Origin: Solirubrobacterales bacterium
GTDB lineage: Bacteria > Actinomycetota > Thermoleophilia > Solirubrobacterales > 70-9
DNA length: 64,000 nucleotides
Assembly: GCA_020438355.1 (NCBI GenBank)
Contig: JAGQUT010000003.1
Coordinates: 20,316 to 84,315 of the forward strand
Direction: 5' to 3'
Shown here: piece after piece, positions 1-8,735 of the stretch
How positions within the stretch are numbered: the stretch's first letter is position 1
How the letters are laid out: each line of letters begins with the position of its first letter
Position numbers and translations under genes: made by a program
Notes under the pieces: generated by a model
Database searches by the model: none
Told to the model about the DNA's origin: nothing
Seen by the model: only the letters and a program-made list of their open reading frames with translations

Positions 1-79
1 ACGCTCTGGACTTGATCCGAAGGCATGGTTAGGCTGGAAAGCGTCTCGAATCTTGCCAATTCACCACAGAGGAGAACTC

Positions 80-760
80 TTGTATCCAGTCACATACGAA
101 GCCGACTATCTGCGCGAACGGAACCGCCTGACCACCTTCTTCCGCCTGATCGTCGCGATTCCGTGGCTAATCGTCGCATCGATCTACGTAATGGCCCAGC
201 TGGTGGTCGTGATCATTGCCTGGTTCGCGCTGATCATTCTGGGCCGGTTCCCCGAAGGCATGTACGGATTCGTAGGCGGAATCCTCCGCTTCACCCAGAG
301 GGTCAACGGCTTCATGTACCTCCAGACCGACGCCTGGCCGCCCTTCGGCATCAGTGAAGACCCGAATTACCCGATCCGCGTTCACTTTCAGCCTCCGGCT
401 GGCCGGCAGAGCAGACTGAAGGCGTTCTTCAGGCTGATCCTCGTGATCCCGCTGGCGATCCTCTCCTACGCGATGAGTTACGCGCTGATGGCTGTGGCCA
501 CGATCTCCTGGCTGACCATCGTTTTCCGTGGCTATCAGCCCGCGGCCATCCACAACGCGATCGCGTACATCATGGGCTGGAACACCAGGGCGACCGCCTA
601 CATGTACCTGATGCGCGACGAGTACCCGCCGGTAGGGGACGAAACCCCGGTCGAGGTGGATCCGCCCGCAGCTGCTCTCACCGCCACCGAGCCTGCGCCG
701 CTCGACCCCGGCCCCGCTGCCACCGCGGACGAAGGGCAGGCACCGCCGCCGGCGAACTGA
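80..760 (+). CDS. DUF4389 integral membrane protein
   Basis: Membrane protein of the uncharacterised DUF4389 family, about 226 residues. Two similar halves can be seen. Each begins with a basic FFRLI-x-VIP segment leading into a long hydrophobic stretch, and each ends with a Y-M-Y-L...YPPxG or WPPFG motif, so the protein is an internal tandem duplication with four or so membrane segments. A PEG motif follows the first hydrophobic block. The C-terminal 45 residues are Pro/Ala/acidic and probably cytoplasmic and disordered. I prefer the TTG at 80 because AGAGGAG lies at 68-74 with good spacing and the family motif YPVxYEADY starts right after it; an upstream ATG at 53 has no ribosome site. The convergent neighbour at 834-1481 is of the same family. 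Function unknown. Confidence 0.8.
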   Translation: MYPVTYEADYLRERNRLTTFFRLIVAIPWLIVASIYVMAQLVVVIIAWFALIILGRFPEGMYGFVGGILRFTQRVNGFMYLQTDAWPPFGISEDPNYPIRVHFQPPAGRQSRLKAFFRLILVIPLAILSYAMSYALMAVATISWLTIVFRGYQPAAIHNAIAYIMGWNTRATAYMYLMRDEYPPVGDETPVEVDPPAAALTATEPAPLDPGPAATADEGQAPPPAN

Positions 761-778
761 CGCTCATACGAAGCGAAT

Positions 779-817
779 GCACAGAAAAGGCGGCCTCCCG
801 GGCCGCCTTTTCTGTGC
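779..817. terminator. Bidirectional terminator between the two DUF4389 genes
   Basis: Perfect inverted repeat with 17-base arms (779-795 and 801-817) and a 5-base loop. The arms contain AAAAGG/CCTTTT, so each strand reads a GC stem followed by a T run. It lies in the 73-base gap between two convergent genes and can end transcription from both sides. Confidence 0.9.
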
Positions 818-833
818 GTAGAAGCGATTCGTC

Positions 834-1481
834 TCAGTCCTCGTCCCACTCGAACGGCGGATACTTGGTGCTCATCCAGTAGCTGTAGAAGTTCGCACGC
901 ATGTACCAGGTGAAGCCGTTCCGGATCACGTTGAAAAGACCTTCCGGGATCCGCTTGGTGAAGAGGATCGTGAAGAAGGCGAAGAAGGAGCAGATCTGCG
1001 CCACCATGAAGATCAGCGAAGCGACGATCAGGTAAGGAATAACGATCAGCCAGGCGAAGAACGGACGCCAGCGGGATACCCGCTCCGGGTACTCGGCCTG
1101 CAACTGAATCGTGTCGTCAGGCGTCTCCTGGAGAGTGAACGGCGGGTACTTGTCGGTGATCAGCATCGTGTACGCCAGCACCCTCATTGCCCAGCGCTGC
1201 ACTCCGTACATGTAGTTCCACATGCCTTCCGGATACCTGGCCGTGAAGAGGGTCGCGAAGAACGCAATGAAGGCGACGAATGCGGCACCGATCCCGAGGA
1301 AGAACAGGACGACGTAATGCGGGATCACGATCAGCCACTTGATCAGCGGCATGAAGCGCGAATACTCGGGAAGGAGCTGCGCGTCGACGTCGACCGGGTA
1401 TTCACCCGCGACTAGCTCGCCCGTTCCTCCGGTGGCGACGACCGCCTGCTCTTCAGGCGTGGGAGTGGGTGTATCTGACAT
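834..1481 (-). CDS. DUF4389 integral membrane protein
   Basis: Second DUF4389 protein, 215 residues, convergent with the one at 80-760. It again shows two copies of one unit: a charged segment, then xFxxWLIVIP and a long hydrophobic block, then a T(A/K)R-x-PEG motif, an aromatic helix, and a closing DKYPPF or TKYPPF. A short Thr/Pro-rich N-terminus precedes the first unit. The open frame extends upstream to 1970, but the ATG at 1481 is preceded by AAGGAG at good spacing and the upstream extension is Arg/Pro-rich shadow of ilvC. The two DUF4389 genes probably arose by duplication. Role unknown; perhaps a small envelope protein. Confidence 0.85.
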   Translation of the reverse strand: MSDTPTPTPEEQAVVATGGTGELVAGEYPVDVDAQLLPEYSRFMPLIKWLIVIPHYVVLFFLGIGAAFVAFIAFFATLFTARYPEGMWNYMYGVQRWAMRVLAYTMLITDKYPPFTLQETPDDTIQLQAEYPERVSRWRPFFAWLIVIPYLIVASLIFMVAQICSFFAFFTILFTKRIPEGLFNVIRNGFTWYMRANFYSYWMSTKYPPFEWDED

Positions 1482-1577
1482 CTCTACTCCTTGGACTGGG
1501 ACACCCCCGGTAAACGGGGCCACGAAGAACCTACCCGCTTGAGAGGCGTTCTCCTGTAATTCTCTCGAAAATCCCAC

Positions 1578-1639
1578 AAAAAAGGGGCGGCCCGACCGGA
1601 CCGCCCCCGGGCTTCGTCGCCCGGTGGGAACCGGGCGAC
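1578..1639 (-). terminator. Tandem-hairpin terminator of ilvC
   Basis: Reading the minus strand after the ilvC stop there is first a 9-bp perfect hairpin (1616-1624 with 1631-1639), then a GC-rich stem around 1583-1608 followed by six T residues. The second hairpin has the form of an intrinsic terminator; it also separates ilvC from the DUF4389 gene. Confidence 0.8.
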
Positions 1640-1651
1640 GGTAGGTCCCTC

Positions 1652-2656
1652 CTAGAACTCGGTGTCGATCCAGGGCATCATGTCGCGGAGCTCGGCTCCG
1701 ACGATCTCGACCTCGTGATCCTTGCCTTCCTGGCGCATGCGGTCGAAGTTCTCGTTGCCGGCCTTGGTCTCGGCGATGAACTCTGTTGCGAACTCGCCGG
1801 ACTGGATCTCGGAAAGGATCTGCTTCATCGCAGCCCTCGACTCGTCGCCAATCACGCGCTTGCCGCGGGTCAGGTCGCCGTATTCGGCGGTGTTGGAGAT
1901 CGAGTAGCGCATGCCCTGGATGCCCTTCTCGTACATGAGGTCGACGATCAGCTTGAGCTCGTGGAGACACTCGAAGTAGGCGAGCCGCGGGTCGTACCCC
2001 GCCTCGACGAGCGTGTCGAATCCGGCCCGGACCAGCTCGGTTGCGCCACCGCAGAGCACGGCCTGCTCACCGAAGAGGTCGGTCTCGCATTCGTCCTTGA
2101 AGGTCGTCTCGATGATGCCGGCACGACCACCGCCGACCCCGATCGCATAGGCAAGGACGAGATCGTGAGCGTTGCCGGTCGCGTCCTGCTCTACAGCCAT
2201 CAGGCAGGGAACCCCGGAGCCTTCCTCGAACTGCCGGCGAACCATGTGGCCGGGACCCTTCGGGGCGACCATGCCGACGTCGACACCGGCCGGGGGAACG
2301 ATCTGGTCGAACCGGATCGCGAAACCATGGGCAAACATGAGCAGGTTGCCTTCGGCGATGCCGTCCTTGATCTCGTTCTCCCATATCTCCGCCTGCTTTT
2401 CGTCCGGCAGGAGGATCATCACGATGTCACCCTTGCTGGCTGCGTCAGCTACCGAGAGGACCTCGAGGCCGGCCGCTGATGCCTGTTCGCGGCTGGCCGA
2501 GCCCTCGCGCAGCCCGACTACCACATTCACACCCGAATCCTTGAGGTTCAGGGCATGCGCGTGGCCCTGCGAGCCGAAGCCGAGGATGGCGACGGTCTTG
2601 CCCTCGAGCTTCGAGAGGTCTCCGTCCTTGTCATAGAAGATGTCTTGGGTGCTCAT
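1652..2656 (-). CDS. ilvC: Ketol-acid reductoisomerase
   Basis: Second step of valine and isoleucine synthesis: NADPH-dependent isomerisation and reduction of acetolactate or acetohydroxybutyrate. 334 residues, the usual size of the short class I enzyme. The Rossmann motif GFGSQG is at residues 26-31, and an Arg/Ser-containing loop after the second strand fits NADPH. The Mg-binding DLFGEQ motif and the ECLHE helix of the C-terminal knot domain are present. Start: ATG at 2656, with a TACGAT -10 box 8 bases upstream, so the mRNA is probably leaderless; a TTG further upstream (2680) is unlikely. The partner genes ilvB and ilvN lie about 8 kb away on the same strand with the men block between. 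Confidence 0.97.
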   Translation of the reverse strand: MSTQDIFYDKDGDLSKLEGKTVAILGFGSQGHAHALNLKDSGVNVVVGLREGSASREQASAAGLEVLSVADAASKGDIVMILLPDEKQAEIWENEIKDGIAEGNLLMFAHGFAIRFDQIVPPAGVDVGMVAPKGPGHMVRRQFEEGSGVPCLMAVEQDATGNAHDLVLAYAIGVGGGRAGIIETTFKDECETDLFGEQAVLCGGATELVRAGFDTLVEAGYDPRLAYFECLHELKLIVDLMYEKGIQGMRYSISNTAEYGDLTRGKRVIGDESRAAMKQILSEIQSGEFATEFIAETKAGNENFDRMRQEGKDHEVEIVGAELRDMMPWIDTEF

Positions 2657-2664
2657 AGGCCCCA

Positions 2665-2670
2665 ATCGTA
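2665..2670 (-). promoter_or_regulatory. -10 box of ilvC
   Basis: TACGAT on the minus strand, 8 bases before the ilvC ATG. No clear -35. The spacing implies a transcript that begins at or next to the start codon. Confidence 0.55.
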
Positions 2671-2715
2671 TGCGTAGCAACGCCGGCGCGGGTTCTCACG
2701 ACGACCGGGCGGGGT

Positions 2716-4080
2716 TCAGGTCTCCGGCGAAAGTCCTCTGGCGAATCTCTCGGGATCCCTCAGACCGGCACGGTGAAGCTTGCCGGAGGGCGTCCTTGGC
2801 AGTTCCTCCACCACCTCGAGCCGCTTTGGAACCTTGTACGGCGCGAGCTTTCCCTCGCAGTGCGAACGGACCTCGTCGAGGTCTACCTCCTCTTCGTCCC
2901 GCACGACGATCACGGCGGTCACGGCCTGCTGCCACTCCGGATCGGGCAGCCCCACCACAGCGGCTTCGAGGATCCCTGGATGCTGAACCAGTACGTCCTC
3001 AACCTCCGCCGGAATGACGTTCTCTCCCCCGGTGATGATCATCTCGTCGGTTCGGCCCTGGACGTAAAGGAAGCCGTCCTCATCGATCCAGCCCACGTCA
3101 CCGGTGTGCAGCCAGCCATCGGAGTCCAGAGCCCCGGCGGAAACGGTCGGTCCCTGGACCAGGATCTCGCCGCCCCTGATTCTCAGATGCGAGGTCAGAA
3201 GTGGCCTGCCGACCGAACCGACCTTGCGCCGGGCCTCGGCCACCTCGAGAGTTGTCACCTGGGAGCAGGTCTCGGTCAGGCCGTAGGTCTGGATCACCTT
3301 CGCCCCCCGGTCGAGCGCTTCGGAGAGCGCGCTCTGGGGCACCGGTCCGCCGCCGACGAGGATCGCCCGGGGTGCGCTGAGGTCAATCCCCTCTTCGAGC
3401 AGCCTGAGCAGCATCGTGGACACCAGCGAAATCACGGTTACACCGTCGTTCTCTATCGCGTCAGCCACTGCCTCGGGCTCGAAGCGGTCCTGGAGGACCA
3501 TCGCCGTGCCGTAGATCACCGATCGCATCACGATGGAGAGACCGGAAATGTGGCTGGTGGGAAGAGAGCAGAGCCATCGGTCGGAGGGGTCGACCCCGAT
3601 GTTGAACGCCGATCCCATCGCGCTGAAAAGGTGATTCCCGTACGAGAGGGTGACCGTGTGAGGCATACCGGTCGAACCGCTGGTCAGGATCCGGCAGTGG
3701 GGATCCGACATGTCGTGCTCGCCGAGCAACGGCATGTCCGCCTCGGTCTGGGTCAGTCGGCCCGGGTCGTCGAGGTCGACCGACACCCCGCAGGACTTGA
3801 TCGCCCTGGCCCGTTCCTCGAGTGACAGCTTCGGACTGATCGGCAGGAGGACCGCACCGGTCTTCATCAGGGCGTGGATCAGGATTACCTTCTCCCGGCC
3901 CGGACCCATGTTCATCGCGACCGTAGCTCCGCGTCGAACGCCCCAGGCCGCCAGGCGGCGCGCCGCGTGGACGGCTTCCTCTTCCAGCTCGGCGTAGGTC
4001 ATCGACTCGCCGTCCGAAATCAGGGCGATCCGGTCGGGACAGCTTTGCGCTCTCTGTGCCAGCCAGTTGTCGAGTTTCAA
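2716..4080 (-). CDS. menE: o-Succinylbenzoate-CoA ligase-like AMP-forming enzyme
   Basis: ANL-superfamily adenylating enzyme of 454 residues. Visible motifs: the phosphate-binding loop TSGSTGMPHT, the YGLTET motif, the GWLHTGDVG core, the hinge GRTDEMIITGGENV, and the C-terminal PRTPSGKLHR with the adenylation lysine. MenE activates o-succinylbenzoate to its CoA ester, the step before MenB. The family alone would allow other carboxylic acids, but the position next to menB-A-C-D makes the menaquinone role strong. Start is TTG at 4080 with GAGG just upstream. It is divergent from menB; the 82-base gap carries the control region for both. Confidence 0.88.
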   Translation of the reverse strand: MKLDNWLAQRAQSCPDRIALISDGESMTYAELEEEAVHAARRLAAWGVRRGATVAMNMGPGREKVILIHALMKTGAVLLPISPKLSLEERARAIKSCGVSVDLDDPGRLTQTEADMPLLGEHDMSDPHCRILTSGSTGMPHTVTLSYGNHLFSAMGSAFNIGVDPSDRWLCSLPTSHISGLSIVMRSVIYGTAMVLQDRFEPEAVADAIENDGVTVISLVSTMLLRLLEEGIDLSAPRAILVGGGPVPQSALSEALDRGAKVIQTYGLTETCSQVTTLEVAEARRKVGSVGRPLLTSHLRIRGGEILVQGPTVSAGALDSDGWLHTGDVGWIDEDGFLYVQGRTDEMIITGGENVIPAEVEDVLVQHPGILEAAVVGLPDPEWQQAVTAVIVVRDEEEVDLDEVRSHCEGKLAPYKVPKRLEVVEELPRTPSGKLHRAGLRDPERFARGLSPET

Positions 4081-4162
4081 TTGACCTCGTTTATCGTGGA
4101 GCCTTCAAATCTTGAGATCCGTGAGCCGTCGCGGCCACACCCTTACGAACGGAGTACCGCTC
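4081..4162. promoter_or_regulatory. Divergent menE/menB promoter region
   Basis: Intergenic DNA between oppositely transcribed menE and menB. On the plus strand TTGACC at 4081-4086 could be a -35, with a weak TTCAAA about 17 bases later. On the minus strand GAGGTC serves as the menE ribosome site. No clear operator. Confidence 0.35.
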
Positions 4163-5041
4163 TTGCCCGAAAGACACCGAAATGCGCCCCCTGAGGAGTC
4201 GCTGTACGAGCCGATCGAGTGGCAGTCAGCCGGAGATTACTCCGACATCCTCTACGAGAAGGCCGAGGGCATCGCCAAGATCACGATCAACCGGCCGGAG
4301 GTCCGTAACGCCTTCCGCCCCCAGTGCCTGGCCGAGCTCCGGGACGCCTTCGAAAAAGCCCGGGACGACATCGAAGTGGGAACGATCATCTTCACCGGCG
4401 CCGGCACCGAGGCGTTCTGCTCGGGTGGCGACCAGCGGATCCGGGGAGACGACGGCTACATCGGGGATGACAACGTCGCGAAGCAGGGGGTCGGCCGGCT
4501 CGACGTAGGGGATCTTCACGTTCAGATCAGGCGCACCCCGAAGCCGGTAATCGCGATGGTCGCCGGTTACGCGATAGGTGGCGGTCACATCCTTCATCTG
4601 GTCTGTGACATGACGATCGCAGCAGACAACGCCAGGTTCGGCCAGACCGGCCCGAGGGTCGGCAGCTTCGACGGCGGTTTCGGAGCCAGCCTTCTGGCAA
4701 GGAACATCGGCATCAAGAAGGCCAAGGAGTTCTGGTTCCTCTGCCGGCACTACACGGCCGAGGAGGCCCTCGACATGGGACTTGTCAACGCGGTCGTCCC
4801 GGTCGAGGACCTGGAAAGGGAGACCGTGGCCTGGTGCCGGGAGATGTCACACCTCTCCCCTCTCTCGTTGCGACTGCTCAAGTCGAGCTTCAACGCCGAG
4901 GAAGACGGACTTACCGGCCTGCAGCAGCTTTCACATGACGCGACGCTCCTCTTCTACATGTCCGAGGAAGGTCAGGAAGGCCGCAACGCGTTTCAGGAAG
5001 GCCGCAAACCCGACTTCGACAAGTTCCCCCGTCGCCCGTGA
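4163..5041 (+). CDS. menB: 1,4-Dihydroxy-2-naphthoyl-CoA synthase
   Basis: Crotonase-fold enzyme that closes the second ring of menaquinone by Dieckmann-type condensation of o-succinylbenzoyl-CoA. About 292 residues. Family marks: [12 protein letters not shown] near the N-terminus, the oxyanion segment FCSGGDQ, the GYAIGGGH helix start, the [13 protein letters not shown] stretch that is diagnostic of MenB, and the EGRKPDF(D)KFPR tail. Start uncertain: TTG at 4163 has ACGGAG upstream, but TTG at 4112 is also open, and homology begins only at about LYEP (4202). The stop overlaps the menA GTG by four bases, so the two are translationally coupled. Confidence 0.95.
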   Translation: MPERHRNAPPEESLYEPIEWQSAGDYSDILYEKAEGIAKITINRPEVRNAFRPQCLAELRDAFEKARDDIEVGTIIFTGAGTEAFCSGGDQRIRGDDGYIGDDNVAKQGVGRLDVGDLHVQIRRTPKPVIAMVAGYAIGGGHILHLVCDMTIAADNARFGQTGPRVGSFDGGFGASLLARNIGIKKAKEFWFLCRHYTAEEALDMGLVNAVVPVEDLERETVAWCREMSHLSPLSLRLLKSSFNAEEDGLTGLQQLSHDATLLFYMSEEGQEGRNAFQEGRKPDFDKFPRRP

Positions 5042-5919
5042 GGATCTGGCTGAACGCGGCTCGTCCGCGGACCCTGCCGGCAGCGATTGCTCCGGTTCTG
5101 GTCGGTACGGCGGCCGCCGTCTATGCGGTGGACGACCTGCCTCGACTGGGCGGGTTCATCGCTGCACTTCTGGCCAGCATCCTGATCCAGATCGGGACCA
5201 ATCTGGCCAACGACTACTCGGATGCCAGGCGGGGAGCGGACTCGGCGGACCGACTCGGCCCGGTGCGAGTCACCTCGGCCGGTCTGATCACGCCACGACG
5301 GGTGCTCACCGCCACCTGGATTGCGTTCGGTCTTGCCGCGCTGCTCGGCCTTTACCTCGCCTGGCTGGCCGGTTGGATCATCCTTGTGGTTGGCGCTGTG
5401 TCGATCGCTGCCGGCTTTCTCTACACGGGCGGCCCGAAGCCGTACGGCTACGCAGGGCTCGGCGAAGTCTTCGTCTTCCTCTTCTTCGGACTCGTATCGG
5501 TCAACGGCTCGTACTACGTTCAGCTGGAGGAACTCGCCTGGCTGCCTTTCGGGCTTTCGGTTGCGATCGGCCTGCTCTCGACGGCGATTCTCGTGGTCAA
5601 CAACGTCCGCGACATCGATTCCGACCGCCGGGCCGAGAAAAACACCCTGGCCGTGCGGATGGGACGCGAGAAGACCAGAAAGCTCTACGTGTTTGTGGTG
5701 CTCGCGGCCTTCTTCGTGCTTGCCCTGACAATCGTCCTCAATGATGGCCCCTGGCTCGCCCTGATCGGACTTATCGCGATCCCGATGGCACGCGACCCGA
5801 TCGCCGCTGTAACCGGGCGGACCGACGGTCCGTCGCTGAACAAGGCGCTCGCCGGAACCGGAGCGGTGTTGGGTGCCACGGCGCTCCTCACCTCGATCGG
5901 GTTGGTGCTGGGGGCCTGA
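5038..5919 (+). CDS. menA: 1,4-Dihydroxy-2-naphthoate polyprenyltransferase
   Basis: Membrane prenyltransferase of the UbiA family, 293 residues and about eight hydrophobic helices. It attaches the polyprenyl tail to dihydroxynaphthoate to give demethylmenaquinone. The first Asp-rich Mg-diphosphate site NDYSDARRG is at about residues 59-67, and the second, [14 protein letters not shown], at about 187-200. The N-terminal [12 protein letters not shown] is typical of MenA rather than other UbiA members. GTG start overlaps the menB stop. menC follows after two bases. Confidence 0.95.
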   Translation: MRIWLNAARPRTLPAAIAPVLVGTAAAVYAVDDLPRLGGFIAALLASILIQIGTNLANDYSDARRGADSADRLGPVRVTSAGLITPRRVLTATWIAFGLAALLGLYLAWLAGWIILVVGAVSIAAGFLYTGGPKPYGYAGLGEVFVFLFFGLVSVNGSYYVQLEELAWLPFGLSVAIGLLSTAILVVNNVRDIDSDRRAEKNTLAVRMGREKTRKLYVFVVLAAFFVLALTIVLNDGPWLALIGLIAIPMARDPIAAVTGRTDGPSLNKALAGTGAVLGATALLTSIGLVLGA

Positions 5920-5921
5920 GA

Positions 5922-6956
5922 ATGGAAGTCGGACCGCTCAGCGTCGAGGTGGTCCCTTTCGCATTGACCTTCCGGCAGCCGTATGTGACGGCCACCGGGG
6001 TGCTTGACCGGCGGGAGTCGGTCCTGCTGCGGGTCAGGGACGAGAACGGGATCACCGGCCTGGGCGAGGGCGTCCCGATGACCCTGCGGGGCGGCGACGG
6101 ACTCCGGACCGTGGTCTCCGAACTGGAAGCCTGGGCCGATGATCCGGGCCTCTTCCCCACTGCGCCACCCGCCCGTTGTGCCGTCCGGACGGCGGTCGCC
6201 GACCTGGTTTCCCGTCGCCTCGAGATCCCGCTCTGGAGGCACCTCGACCCCGGCGTCGAGCCGAGAACCCTTGAGTGCAACGCGACCATCACGGCCGGAA
6301 CTCCCGACGATGTAGTCAGCCAGTGTGAGTCGTGGGCCGGAGACGGATTCCGCGTTTTCAAGCTCAAAGCCGGTCCTGGCGAAGCGCTCGAACTTGCGGC
6401 ATCGGTCCGACACGCGCTCGGTCCCGATGCGCAGATACGCCTTGATGCCAACGGCACCTGGGGAGATTCCTCCGCAGCCCTGCTCAGGCGGTTGGAGCCT
6501 TACGACATCGAACTGGTCGAAGAGCCATTGACGGGACTGGTCGAACTCGCCGCCCTGGCCGCAGGAACCACCACGCCCCTGGTCGCGGACGAATCCGTCA
6601 ACGGAACAGAAGAAGCGAGCGAGGCGGCCCGGCTGGGCTCCTGCGCGGCAGCAACCGTGAAACTGAGCAAGATCGGTGGCCTTGACGTGAGCCTGGGTGG
6701 CGCTCTGCCGACGTATCTCTCCAGCGCCCTGGACGGACCGGTCGGGATCGCCGCCGCAGCACATGCGGCCCAGGTTCTGGACCCAGCACTCCCCTGGCCC
6801 GGGATCGCTCACGGCCTCGCGACCGGCAGGCTCTTCGAGGAGGAACTTTCGGCGAACGGCCCGCTGACAGTCCTGAACCAGCTCGATCCTCCGGCCAACG
6901 GCTTTGGCCTGGGGGTCGAACTGGACGAGAAAGTTCTCGCTTCCTGCCGGCTCTAG
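5922..6956 (+). CDS. menC: o-Succinylbenzoate synthase
   Basis: Enolase-superfamily dehydratase making o-succinylbenzoate from SHCHC, 344 residues. Barrel landmarks: FKLKAGPG (catalytic KxK), RLDANGTW (first metal Asp), ELVEEPL (metal Glu), VADESV (metal Asp) and the second catalytic lysine in KLSKIGG. This active-site set could also fit an epimerase of the superfamily, but the men context settles the function. ATG at 5922 sits two bases after the menA stop, so menB-menA-menC form one operon; menD then has its own promoter. Confidence 0.93.
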   Translation: MEVGPLSVEVVPFALTFRQPYVTATGVLDRRESVLLRVRDENGITGLGEGVPMTLRGGDGLRTVVSELEAWADDPGLFPTAPPARCAVRTAVADLVSRRLEIPLWRHLDPGVEPRTLECNATITAGTPDDVVSQCESWAGDGFRVFKLKAGPGEALELAASVRHALGPDAQIRLDANGTWGDSSAALLRRLEPYDIELVEEPLTGLVELAALAAGTTTPLVADESVNGTEEASEAARLGSCAAATVKLSKIGGLDVSLGGALPTYLSSALDGPVGIAAAAHAAQVLDPALPWPGIAHGLATGRLFEEELSANGPLTVLNQLDPPANGFGLGVELDEKVLASCRL

Positions 6957-6991
6957 ATCGGATGCAAGGGCATAAGCGCAATACCGGCTTG

Positions 6992-7021
6992 CTGACAATG
7001 TGCGGCCAGTGGCCGTAGGCT
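6992..7021 (+). promoter_or_regulatory. Promoter of menD
   Basis: CTGACA (6992-6997), an 18-base spacer and TAGGCT (7016-7021), ending 10 bases before the GTG of menD. One of the few promoters here with a recognisable -35. The transcript would have almost no leader. Confidence 0.6.
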
Positions 7022-7031
7022 CCTCTTCCCC

Positions 7032-8735
7032 GTGGACGCGACCAACATAAACATGGCTCTTTGCAGCGCTTTCGCCGAGGAACTCGAGCGAAGCGGCACG
7101 GAGCTGGCGGTTATCTCGCCAGGGTCCAGGTCGACCCCGCTTGCTCTCGCGCTGTTTCGCCAGCCGGGCATCGACACCGTCGTCGCACTCGATGAAAGGT
7201 CTGCCTCCTTCTTTGCGCTCGGTGCCGCCCAGGCCTCCGGCAAGCCCGTGGCCGTGGTCTGTACCTCCGGCACGGCAGCCGCCAACTTCCATCCTGCGGT
7301 CGCCGAAGCTGACCTTTCCGCAGCGCCCCTCCTGCTCCTGACTGCCGACCGCCCGCCCGAACTGCGCCAGATCGGCGCAGGACAGACAATCGACCAGATC
7401 AAGCTCTTCGGCGACTCCGTCCGGTGGTTCAGTGAGGTCGGAAACCACGACGCTGATGACGCAGGCCTGCTCCATTTCAGGTCGATCGCATGCCGAGCCT
7501 TCGCCACCGCCAAAGGTGACCCGCGGCCCGGCCCGGTGCACCTGAACTTTCCGCTGAGGGATCCACTCGCGCCGATCCCGGTGGAAGGGGCCGTCACCGC
7601 GACCAGCCCCCTGGCCCTCGAAGGACGAAGAGACGGCCCACTGTCCCGGGTCGAGGACACAGCATGTACCGCAGACCGGCAGACGGTCGGCCGGCTCGTC
7701 AGCATGATTCAGGCTGCGGAGAAGATCCTTATCGTGGCCGGACGTCAGCTCGACCCGAGCCTCCGACAGCCACTGGCCCGGCTGGCCAATACCTGTAACG
7801 CGCCCGTCCTGGCCGAGCCCACCTCGCAGTTCAGGGTCGGGCCGCATGATCGCGGCGCAGTCGTGACCTCCTACGAAGCGATCTCCCGTCGCCGGGACAA
7901 GAAGCTGGCGCCGGACCTGATCATTCGGGTTGGCGAGTTCCCCACTTCGAAGCAGCTCCGGCTCTGGATGACGGAAGTAGCTCCCGCCCAGGTGGTCATC
8001 GACCCCGGCTACGACTGGTACGAGCCGACCAGGACCGCGGACCTGATCGTCAGATGCGAAGCAGCCTCGCTCCTGCATCAGATCGAAAACACGGCCGAGC
8101 AGCGCATCGACGGACCGGCCGGGAACGGCTTCTGGAACCGCTGGATGGAAGCGGAACGGGAGGAACGCAGTTCACTCGAGAAGTCCTGGAACAGCGCCGG
8201 AAAGCTCCAGGCCGGTGAAGTGCATTACGCCCTGGCTGGGCTCCATGGCGACGGTGATCTCATCTACACAGCCTCGAGCCTCGCAATTCGTGACCAGGAG
8301 CAATCGGTACCAGCCCTTGAAACCGACCTGACGTTCCTCGCGAACCGGGGCGCCAACGGAATCGACGGACTGCTCGCCTCGGGACTGGGCGCCGCGCGAC
8401 ACACTGGCAGGCCGACCACAATCGTTACAGGTGACCTGGGCTTCTTCCACGATGCCGGCAGCCTTGCCCTCGCGGCGAGCGTCAGCTCGCCAGTCCGGAT
8501 CATCGTTCTGAACAACGGCGGCGGAGCGATTTTCGATCGTCTGCCCCAGCGAGATTCGATGGAGGCAGAAGAGTTCGATGTGCTGATGCGGACTCCTTCG
8601 GGGCTTTCGGTGGAAGCGGCTGCCCGGCTGTACCAGGTCGCGTACAGCAGGGCAGAGACTCTCGCATCGCTGGAGCAGGCATTTGCCAATGCCTCGGCCG
8701 GGGTCTCGGTTGTCGAAGTTCCCGTCGCCGGCTAG
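7032..8735 (+). CDS. menD: SEPHCHC synthase (2-oxoglutarate decarboxylase)
   Basis: Thiamine-diphosphate enzyme adding a succinyl semialdehyde unit from 2-oxoglutarate to isochorismate; 567 residues, normal for MenD. N-terminal features: VISPGSRSTPLALA, the LDERSASFFALG segment with the catalytic-type glutamate, and VCTSGTAAANFHPAV. The C-terminal ThDP/Mg motif appears as TGDLGFFHDAGSL followed by LNNGGGAIFDRLPQ. GTG start at 7032, directly downstream of the -10 box. It is convergent with menF and the two overlap by four bases. Confidence 0.96.
   Translation: MDATNINMALCSAFAEELERSGTELAVISPGSRSTPLALALFRQPGIDTVVALDERSASFFALGAAQASGKPVAVVCTSGTAAANFHPAVAEADLSAAPLLLLTADRPPELRQIGAGQTIDQIKLFGDSVRWFSEVGNHDADDAGLLHFRSIACRAFATAKGDPRPGPVHLNFPLRDPLAPIPVEGAVTATSPLALEGRRDGPLSRVEDTACTADRQTVGRLVSMIQAAEKILIVAGRQLDPSLRQPLARLANTCNAPVLAEPTSQFRVGPHDRGAVVTSYEAISRRRDKKLAPDLIIRVGEFPTSKQLRLWMTEVAPAQVVIDPGYDWYEPTRTADLIVRCEAASLLHQIENTAEQRIDGPAGNGFWNRWMEAEREERSSLEKSWNSAGKLQAGEVHYALAGLHGDGDLIYTASSLAIRDQEQSVPALETDLTFLANRGANGIDGLLASGLGAARHTGRPTTIVTGDLGFFHDAGSLALAASVSSPVRIIVLNNGGGAIFDRLPQRDSMEAEEFDVLMRTPSGLSVEAAARLYQVAYSRAETLASLEQAFANASAGVSVVEVPVAG

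Noticed and set aside
5685..8078. Long minus-strand open frame (797 codons) opposite menA, menC and menD
   Set aside because: Arg/Gly-rich composition without any family motif, while the plus strand encodes three clear enzymes. GC-rich codon bias leaves the antisense frame open.
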